Shown here: piece by piece, positions 9,501 through 14,954 of the stretch
Layout of the letters: every line of letters starts with the position of its first letter
Position numbering within the stretch: the first letter of the stretch is position 1
NCBI GenBank assembly: GCA_012517355.1
Contig: JAAYVD010000092.1
Span: 1-46,440 of the forward strand
DNA length: 46,440 bases
Direction of reading: 5' to 3'
Source: Candidatus Rifleibacteriota bacterium
GTDB taxonomy: Bacteria > Muiribacteriota > Ozemobacteria > Ozemobacterales > Ozemobacteraceae
Notes under the pieces: model-generated
Told to the model about the DNA's origin: nothing
Seen by the model: the letters and a program-made list of their open reading frames with translations, nothing else
The model's database searches: none
Made by a program: the position numbers and the translations under genes

Positions 9501-9596
9501 CAGCTCTTTCCCGACCTCCGCCTCGCCAAGATCGGGTTCGACGAGGGGTTCGAGCTCGAGGTCCTGCTGCCGGGTGACGGGAAGGACGAGGCATGA
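6579..9596 (+). CDS. Transmembrane class III cyclase, metal-binding (C1-like) half
   Basis: 1005 aa. TM1 (about 19-40), an extracytoplasmic domain (to about 348), TM2 and TM3 (about 350-371, 386-407), a second extracytoplasmic domain, TM4 (about 719-741), HAMP (about 742-790), then a class III nucleotide cyclase domain (about 818-1000). Both metal-binding aspartates are present: Asp826 in LVSDLRGFT and Asp870 in EKFIGDAI, 44 residues apart as usual. The C-terminal half of the site is lost: where active enzymes read D-x-x-N-x-x-x-R, this one has Arg943, Ala946 and Ser950 (GRVRAEAES). Alone it should be inactive, as is known for C1-type halves. Its stop overlaps the next ATG (ATGA), and that gene encodes a protein with exactly the missing residues. 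Confidence 0.9.
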   Translation: MKTELGESPGGGGFRRARALFPFVLPVALLVLLLVIIAWSERTQADWNARQRESLLQDDARSRLETFRRSCSYAAQMQILNRALRLRLSRGLLRRLDRTGRADFDLVRTRFLPLFRRIVPAAFRPPGSSFYLFSLGPGGKPRPETGPGLAARKNRFMATLVGQLIRYDRSTTEELAAADKNCQSAFGGGCPVVLVAEIGKGRPVLGRTDGADSFLLWDTIDLRGRPVGAYLMTFPLATVIQSRPLRRALDSAAVAARPRGGLPFLVPMEDGRVGLTPAFPTGRGSPDLRRTLRGVLRAGPRETVVPLSTLVRHDGWYFFRDILRVGSTFEFWMAYPAAGGVGGRHGPGRSLAFQLLAGVTGILTSLLLAHLWIFGAPPFLTLRLWFPGYIGLVGGLPLTVLYLVGSMQIEISRLREIQTLREEAISKLEEIDAGHASMFLNFTGVARRLVTNPAWRQACLSGRPAEIDRAAAACLAAFRAAGLPLRHFLVIPLEGRPRIFSDDTIAARMAGSSKISFFQSVRDSCLEAVGLATAVGTGAGDPTVAGIGRWMATLGAFMNMGDQRKDVLFGTMHQGTVTSSVGSPELHFSDFLGVGGGVKTFVAFLAGSTSGMESRLRYMATRFNASVGPYHCLAVIRRQRGEHWAVAPRLQDKFWRTDFGRMLQRYMGLASRQGSRQVGQRGSHLFVAHPCRSVPEIILGLHVPTSDVEDRAAEGRFRLRCLTVLIVLFVVLVGTSLSRFFVTPLRQVETCLTRVAAGDLGSRVGFTRRDELGKLAASFDEMIDGLRKRQDLGRFVSGTLEARLVESEWDGLVEPLLRNGAILVSDLRGFTTISEQKPPEAVVGMLNQHLEEMVDGIRRQGGLIEKFIGDAIIAAFYDTPARPGLAAGLLAASDMRRRHLERQRQRQAAGEFTYEMGIGLAAGAILSGTVFSAGRLEHVVLGRVRAEAESLETLSKKGAHTRVVLARETAAAARQLFPDLRLAKIGFDEGFELEVLLPGDGKDEA

Positions 9597-12500
9597 CCAC
9601 CACTCCCCCCCTTCCGCCGTCCGGCGCGACCGCCACCCGTCCTGCTCCCGCCCCGCCGGACGCCGGACGGAACGTCGCCCACCCGGTGCGGGCGCTCGTC
9701 ATGGCCCTCCTGTTCCTGACCTTCCCCGCCGCCCTGCTCGTCTACCAGCTCCAGGACATGGAAGACCTCGCCCGCGGCCGCTGGCGAGACGAGGTGATCG
9801 AACGGGCCGCCGGACGGTTGCCTGCCGAGCAGCGCGCCGCCCACCTCGAAATGCAGATCCGAAGCATGGTCACCGGCCTCTCCCAACGGCTGGAGGCCCG
9901 TCTCGGCACCGGGTCGGTCGCCGCGGCCGTGCAGGCCGAGACTCCGAACATCCAGGGGCCGCTGGCCGCCCGGCTTCCCCCCCACGACCTGATGCTGGTC
10001 GGCCTCGACCACGACACCCCCACGATCCTGTTCCGCCAGGCCACCCGCCGGTTCCTGCACACCGCCGAGGAGATCAACGGGTTCGCCCGCTGGGCGGCCA
10101 CCGGGGTGCTGCAGCCGCCGGACCTGGCCGCCCGGCTGGGCCGCCGGCTGGGTTGCCCCCTGTCCCTGAGCGAATTCCAACGGACCAACTGGCGGGGCGG
10201 GCTGCGGTTCTTCGCCGCCGGCGCGCGGCCCGCCGCGAGCATCTGGGATGTCCTGCGGACCGCCGACCCCTCCCGGGCGCTGGTCCTGCTGTGTTTCCTC
10301 GACCTGGCGCGGGTCCCGGCCGATCTCGGTCCCCGCATCCTGGTCCGCGACTGGCGGGATCCCACCTGCGGGGTGGCCTTCCTGCCCCAGGGGGCAGGCC
10401 GCAAGATGATCCTGTCCTCCCTGGTGCGGGAACAGCCTGCCCTGGTCAGGCGGCTGCGCAACAGCCTGGGCGAGGGGCACCCCCTGGAGCCCGTCGAGGA
10501 AGTGGGCGGCTGGATGCTCTGCGCCGGCCACGCCTTCCCCGAGTTCGCCTACCGCGTCGTCCTCGCCTTCCCGCCCCCCACCGCGGAACAGCTCGGCATC
10601 GACCACCATGCCCCGGTCATGGCGGCCCTGGGGCTGTTGTGGATCATCGGTGCCTGGTTCCTGACCGAGCGGCTGCTGTTCGGCCGCGGGCCGGCCTCTT
10701 CGGTAAGCCTGGTGCTGCTGGCCAACTTCAGCCTGGTCGCCCTGCTCCCGGTGACCGGGGCCCTGGGTCCCGGCCGCCGCTACCTCGCCGACCACCAGCG
10801 CACCGGCCGGATCTCGGCCGAGCGCGAACTCGGCTTCGGCCTCGACCGCCTGGACGGCCTGGCCAACGTCGTGCACGCCCGTCTGTTCCAGCACATGCGC
10901 GAGGCCGCCAAGGCCCCCTCGACCGCCGCCGCCCTCCAGAACCTGGAGCGGAACTGGGTGGCCGGCGGCTGCAACGCCTCCGACACCGGCCCCGTGCTCG
11001 CCTTCCTCCACGATTTCGTCACCCGGGCGGCCCGCGGCGACCGCACGATCATGCCGACCCGGGCCCTGCTCATGGGTCCCCAGGGCCTGACCGGCCAGTG
11101 GGACCGGCAGTACGGCCGGCAGGGGGCACCGGCCGAGATGATCGACACCACCTTCCCCCGCATCGGACGCGAGTTCCTGGGCCGCTTCTCCCCCACCATC
11201 TCCTTCCACCCCCCGGGAACCGCCGCCCAGGAAGGGAAGATGGCCGGCATGGTCCAGGAGGAGGCGCGCCGCATGCTCCTGCAGATGGTCGGCGCTTCGG
11301 CCTTCTCCAGCCTGACCCATTACCCGGCCGCGGTGTCCCGCATCCGGATCGATGTCGTCAATTTCTATTCCACCTCCTTTCCGATCACGATCCGCGGCGT
11401 GTTGCGCTACGGACTGTCCCTGTTCTGGTCCGAAGACCTGTTCCTCGACACCTTCTTCCGGACGGCCTTCGGGCCGGGCGGGCCCTGGGTGGACCGACCC
11501 GACCGCGGGTTCTTCGCCATCGAAGCCATGGGGAACAGCGCCACCACCCTGCAGGGGCTCGTCAGCCGGCCACCCGGCATCGGCAGCCACCCCGCCCTGG
11601 TAGACCTGCTGCAGGGAGCCCGCACCATCCGCGCCCCCATGCGCCAGTACCGCGAGACCGACCAGACCCTCCTCGAGGCCAGACCTTCCCAGTATGTGGG
11701 GAGGTACTACCTGGCCGGCTGGCGCTCGATCGCCCATTTGTCCGAGGAGGCGACCGCCAGCTGGAACCGGTTCCTGTGGGCGGTGCTGGGCATGCTGGCG
11801 CTGACTCTGCTGGTGGCCGGCGGCGCCGCCAGGTACATCCTCGACCCCCTGGGGGTTCTGCTGGATGGCATCGAGCAGATCAAGGCGGGCGACTTCACCG
11901 TCCGCCTCAGGATGGAGCGGTCGGACGAATTCGGAGCCCTGGGCGGCGCCTTCGACACCATGGCCCGCAAGCTCGGCGAGATGTCCCTGCTGGGGCGGTA
12001 CGTGTCGGGCTCGGTGCGCCGGGCCATCGAGAGCGAGGGCACCTGGAGCCGGGCCCAGAAGGGCCAGCAGACCTCGGTCACCATCCTGTTCCTGAACCTG
12101 CTCGAGTTCGACCGGTTCGAGGAGGCGGCCACCCCCGACCAGGTCTTCCGCGTGCTCAACCAGTATCTCCAGGCCGTCGACCGCGCCGTGCAGCGCCATG
12201 GCGGCGAGATCGACAAGGTCATCGGCGAGCAGATCCTCGTGCTGTTCCCCCACGAGGAGTTGGGAAGCGGCGAGAAGGCCGTGGCCGCCGCCCTGGCGGT
12301 GGCCGGCCGGGTGCGCGCCAGCCTGGTCGGCAAGCTGCCCCTCGAGCTGGTCATGGGCCTGACGTCCGGGCCCGCCATCGTCGGCATCATCGGCGCCCGC
12401 GGCGTGCACGTCGACTTCACCGCCATCGGCGACACCGTCAACCTCGCCTCCCGGCTGGCCACGCTGGCCGCCACCACCACCGGCACCCGCCTGGTCCTGT

Positions 12501-12649
12501 CCGGCAACTCGCTCGAACTGGCCGGGCCGGCGGTCAAGGCCGAACGCCTCCCGTTCAAGCGGGTCAAGGGCAAGACCCAGGAGGTCGAAGCCTGGCTGCT
12601 GCTGGAACCGGGCGCCTCCACAGGCGGGAAGGGCCGACCGGCGGCCTGA
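9593..12649 (+). CDS. Transmembrane class III cyclase, ATP-binding (C2-like) half
   Basis: 1018 aa, a paralogue of the preceding protein with the same layout: TM1 (about 33-53), extracytoplasmic domain, TM2/TM3 (about 340-362, 370-391), second extracytoplasmic domain, TM4 (about 727-749), HAMP, and cyclase domain (about 830-1000). Here the metal ligands are replaced: Asn835 in ILFLNLLEF and Glu879 in DKVIGEQI. The substrate and transition-state residues are kept: Lys875, Asp947, Asn950 and Arg954 (IGDTVNLASR). Lys plus Asp at the purine positions predicts ATP rather than GTP as substrate. This mirrors the C2 domain of mammalian adenylyl cyclase, where serines replace the two Asp. The 4-nt ATGA overlap with the upstream gene implies coupled translation and balanced subunits. 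The likely product is one subunit of a heterodimeric, envelope-sensing adenylyl cyclase. Confidence 0.9.
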   Translation: MTTTPPLPPSGATATRPAPAPPDAGRNVAHPVRALVMALLFLTFPAALLVYQLQDMEDLARGRWRDEVIERAAGRLPAEQRAAHLEMQIRSMVTGLSQRLEARLGTGSVAAAVQAETPNIQGPLAARLPPHDLMLVGLDHDTPTILFRQATRRFLHTAEEINGFARWAATGVLQPPDLAARLGRRLGCPLSLSEFQRTNWRGGLRFFAAGARPAASIWDVLRTADPSRALVLLCFLDLARVPADLGPRILVRDWRDPTCGVAFLPQGAGRKMILSSLVREQPALVRRLRNSLGEGHPLEPVEEVGGWMLCAGHAFPEFAYRVVLAFPPPTAEQLGIDHHAPVMAALGLLWIIGAWFLTERLLFGRGPASSVSLVLLANFSLVALLPVTGALGPGRRYLADHQRTGRISAERELGFGLDRLDGLANVVHARLFQHMREAAKAPSTAAALQNLERNWVAGGCNASDTGPVLAFLHDFVTRAARGDRTIMPTRALLMGPQGLTGQWDRQYGRQGAPAEMIDTTFPRIGREFLGRFSPTISFHPPGTAAQEGKMAGMVQEEARRMLLQMVGASAFSSLTHYPAAVSRIRIDVVNFYSTSFPITIRGVLRYGLSLFWSEDLFLDTFFRTAFGPGGPWVDRPDRGFFAIEAMGNSATTLQGLVSRPPGIGSHPALVDLLQGARTIRAPMRQYRETDQTLLEARPSQYVGRYYLAGWRSIAHLSEEATASWNRFLWAVLGMLALTLLVAGGAARYILDPLGVLLDGIEQIKAGDFTVRLRMERSDEFGALGGAFDTMARKLGEMSLLGRYVSGSVRRAIESEGTWSRAQKGQQTSVTILFLNLLEFDRFEEAATPDQVFRVLNQYLQAVDRAVQRHGGEIDKVIGEQILVLFPHEELGSGEKAVAAALAVAGRVRASLVGKLPLELVMGLTSGPAIVGIIGARGVHVDFTAIGDTVNLASRLATLAATTTGTRLVLSGNSLELAGPAVKAERLPFKRVKGKTQEVEAWLLLEPGASTGGKGRPAA

Positions 12650-12678
12650 CCACAACAGCCTGACCCCGGCGGCCCGGG

Positions 12679-13440
12679 TTACGGCAGCGGGACGTCCTCG
12701 ACGGGGAACTGCTTCCACCCCTTGAGGTCGTAGTGCCACCATTCGCTGGCCAGCGGCTCGAACCCGAAGCCGGCCATGACCGACCGCAGCAGCCGCCGGT
12801 TCGCCAGCACCCGGGCGGGCAGGTCGCGGAATCCGTGACCGGCGCGCTCGGAGAAGTCGTCGAAGGCCGTGCCCATGGCGAGGTCCACGCCGTCCGGCCC
12901 CACCAACGTCAGGTCGACGGCCGCCCCCCGGTTGTGCTTCGACCCGGTGGCCGGGTTCGCCACATACCGGTCGTCGGGCAGGATCTCCCAGAACCGCTTC
13001 TGCACCGACAGGGGCCGATAGCCGTCGAACACCTTCACCCGCAACCCATGGTGCCGGGCCAGGAACGCCGCCACCGCCGCCAGGCGCTCGGCGGCCGGCC
13101 GCCGCAGGAAGACCCGGGCCGACGGGTAGACCACCTTCCCCGTGAAATTGTCGGGCGTGGCATACCGCACGTCGGTGAGCAGGCCCGGAATCACGCTCTC
13201 CAGGTCGACCAGGTCGAACTCGCGGCTGGGCGCGGCGGAGGGCAGGACGATCTCGCCGGTGGCCCCCCGGGCCAGGCGCGAACCGGAAGGTTCCCCCCGC
13301 CTGTCTCGAGGGCCCGGGGCTGGTGCCGACCTCGCGCCCGTCGGCCCCCGCTCGGCGGCCGGAAGGCTGGGCGGCCGGAAGGTTCCCGGCAGCAGGCCGA
13401 GGAGGCACCACAGAAGAATGGCGAAGCGGCAGACACGCAT
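12679..13440 (-). CDS. VanX/DdpX-type D-Ala-D-Ala dipeptidase, exported
   Basis: 253 aa from an ATG with GGAGG 6-7 nt upstream. The signal peptide is at about residues 1-25. The M15D zinc dipeptidase motifs are complete: SKHNRGAAVDL (zinc His169 in S-x-H-x-x-G-x-A-x-D) and EWWHYD (catalytic Glu233, zinc His236), plus FDGYRPLSVQKRFW with the substrate-binding Arg. The family cleaves D-Ala-D-Ala. With no van ligase or regulators nearby and a signal peptide, a role in peptidoglycan turnover or D-amino-acid recovery is likelier than vancomycin resistance. Between the signal peptide and the catalytic domain lies a Pro/Arg-rich linker of about 35 residues encoded by a diverged copy of the dispersed element seen elsewhere in this window (13276-13344). 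Confidence 0.88.
   Translation of the reverse strand: MRVCRFAILLWCLLGLLPGTFRPPSLPAAERGPTGARSAPAPGPRDRRGEPSGSRLARGATGEIVLPSAAPSREFDLVDLESVIPGLLTDVRYATPDNFTGKVVYPSARVFLRRPAAERLAAVAAFLARHHGLRVKVFDGYRPLSVQKRFWEILPDDRYVANPATGSKHNRGAAVDLTLVGPDGVDLAMGTAFDDFSERAGHGFRDLPARVLANRRLLRSVMAGFGFEPLASEWWHYDLKGWKQFPVEDVPLP
13276..13344 (+). repeat. Dispersed coding element, diverged copy
   Basis: This is 69 bp, the same length as the copies at 30351-30419 and 26869-26937. The last 20 or so bases (gtgccgacctcgcgcccgtc) match the end of the copy at 30351 closely; the middle is more diverged. It is read antisense by the VanX-like gene and encodes the linker after the signal peptide, with GARSAPAPGPRDRRG recalling the G-x-x-P-L-P-P-R unit of the better copies. 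This is the weakest of the five loci. Confidence 0.45.
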
Positions 13441-13592
13441 GATTCCCTCCGGGAATGAGGATGCCGCCACTATACCCAACCGCTCACCGGACTGTCACCT
13501 GCCAGGCCAGCCGCCGGCCCGGGGCTCCCGGCACCGCCCGCTCCGGCTGGCTCCGCCGTTCCCCTTCCAAGATCTTCATCGGGGACCCACCC

Positions 13593-14213
13593 TCAGAAAT
13601 CGCTGCCAAAATCATTGCCGGTGGCGGGGGTGGTTGGGCCGGTCGGAGGAGGGGGAGGCGCCGACCCGGCCGTCGGGGTCGGCGCCGGGTGACGGGCCTG
13701 GTTCGTCGTGGCCGCCTCCAGCCGGAAGCCGGCCAACAGACTGTCATAGGCCTTTTCCGCGGCCTTCTGCGGCATGCCCTTGAAGGTGCCGATCAGCAGA
13801 TAGGCCCGGTTCTGGGCGACGACGATGGTGAATACCGCCACGCCATCATCTTTCTGGCGATAGATCATCCGGCGGGCGGGGGTCCCGCCGATCTTCACCA
13901 GGGAGTCGCCCAGAAGGTTTTTTCCGTCCACGGCTCCCAGGAACTTCTGGGGGACGTCAGCCGGCTTCAGGAAGGCGTCTGGCGAGGGGATGTCGGGAAG
14001 GATGATCAGTTGCAGGGCCTGGGTCTCCTTGCCGGCCATCAGGCACAAGGCGACGCTGGGGTTCACCCCCTGGGTGAGCCGTTCCCAACGGCTTGGCCAG
14101 ACCATCCGGAAGCCGTTCTCGGGACTGACCATCTCCCCCGTGTGGGCGACGATCGCGACGGCCAGGAACCAGAGCAGGCTCAGAACTCCGAACCACCCAC
14201 GCCGGGTCTTCAT
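13593..14213 (-). CDS. Small secreted protein of unknown function, tandem paralogue A
   Basis: 206 aa. A leader of about 24 residues (FGVLSLLWFLAVAIVAH) looks like a signal peptide or anchor. The body begins SPENGFRMVWPSRWER and ends in a Pro/Thr-rich tail closing with NDFGSDF. The pattern of a short amphipathic start (f-x-f-x-w-P-x-x-W), a middle beta-rich part and FTIVVAQNRAYLLIGTF recalls PsbP/DUF1795-like small secreted domains, but this is only a resemblance. GAGGAGG lies about 10 nt before the ATG. The next gene upstream on the same strand encodes a paralogue with the same start pattern and the same C-terminal FGSDF, so the pair arose by duplication. Function unknown. Confidence 0.75.
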   Translation of the reverse strand: MKTRRGWFGVLSLLWFLAVAIVAHTGEMVSPENGFRMVWPSRWERLTQGVNPSVALCLMAGKETQALQLIILPDIPSPDAFLKPADVPQKFLGAVDGKNLLGDSLVKIGGTPARRMIYRQKDDGVAVFTIVVAQNRAYLLIGTFKGMPQKAAEKAYDSLLAGFRLEAATTNQARHPAPTPTAGSAPPPPPTGPTTPATGNDFGSDF

Positions 14214-14275
14214 GATGAGGGACCTCCTCGAAGGGAATCACGATCGGGGCGGGGAGCGCGGCCCCCGTCCCCGGG

Positions 14276-14863
14276 TCAGAAATCGCTGCCGAAACCGCTG
14301 TCGGGCGCGGCGGAAGCGGGGGAAGCGGGAGCAGGGGAGCCGGCCCCTCGAGGGGGTTCCGGGGAAGCATCGGTGACCTTGAACCGACCGAGCAGGCCTT
14401 CGAACATGGCCTTGAAGGCCGCAACCGGCACGTCCCATGCGCTGCAGGTCAGCAGATAGAGCCGCTGATGGGCGATCACTTGCGCCACGCCGTGAACGAG
14501 CTTGTCGTCCCCGGCGAAAATGAGCTGGCGGCACAGCCGCCCCCCAACCGTGCCGAGAGCGTCGTGCCGGATCCTTTTCCTCCCCTCCCCCTGCAGGTCG
14601 GGAGGCAGGATCTTGTCGGTCTTCAGGAACTCCTCCGGCAGCTGGACCCCTGGCACCACCGCGATCTGGAAGGTGGCGTCGGTCTTCTTGTCGATGATGG
14701 TCAGCACGGTGTTCCCGCTGGCCTGGGACGGCGGTTTCCTCTCCCAGGCCGCCGGCCAGGTCATGTTGAAGGCATGTTCGGCGGAGGTCACCTCTCCCGC
14801 CCCGGCCCACGTGCCCAGAACGAGCAAACTCATGGCACACATCACCGACACGTTCCTTCTCAT
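14276..14863 (-). CDS. Small secreted protein of unknown function, tandem paralogue B
   Basis: 195 aa, with AAGGAAG 6 nt before the ATG. A signal peptide (SVMCAMSLLVLGTWAGAGE) is followed by EHAFNMTWPAAWERK, which aligns with ENGFRMVWPSRWERL in the neighbour. Later LYLLTCSAWDVPVAAFKAMF parallels AYLLIGTFKGMPQKAAEKAY. The protein ends after a Pro/Ala-rich linker with SGFGSDF, nearly the same tail as paralogue A. The gene lies 62 bp upstream of paralogue A and 91 bp downstream of the large multi-domain exported protein, all on the minus strand, so the three may be one transcript. Function unknown. Confidence 0.75.
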   Translation of the reverse strand: MRRNVSVMCAMSLLVLGTWAGAGEVTSAEHAFNMTWPAAWERKPPSQASGNTVLTIIDKKTDATFQIAVVPGVQLPEEFLKTDKILPPDLQGEGRKRIRHDALGTVGGRLCRQLIFAGDDKLVHGVAQVIAHQRLYLLTCSAWDVPVAAFKAMFEGLLGRFKVTDASPEPPRGAGSPAPASPASAAPDSGFGSDF

Positions 14864-14954
14864 GCATTCTTCCTTTCCGGAACCAGGTTCCGCCGGCACG
14901 GTGGGGAGCCCGTCCACGACCGGGCATCCACTCCTTCCGCCCCGCAAAAAAGGC

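Noticed and set aside
9317-13411. A very long open frame on the minus strand opposite the cyclase genes, over 1300 codons
   Set aside because: It is a by-product of high GC content: its composition is Gly/Gln/Pro/His-rich without domains, and the plus strand holds two clear cyclase genes with motifs and an ATGA overlap.
12679-13440. A vancomycin-resistance cluster, suggested by the VanX-like dipeptidase
   Set aside because: No vanH/vanA-type ligase, dehydrogenase or vanRS pair is adjacent, and the protein has a signal peptide; cell-wall turnover is more likely.
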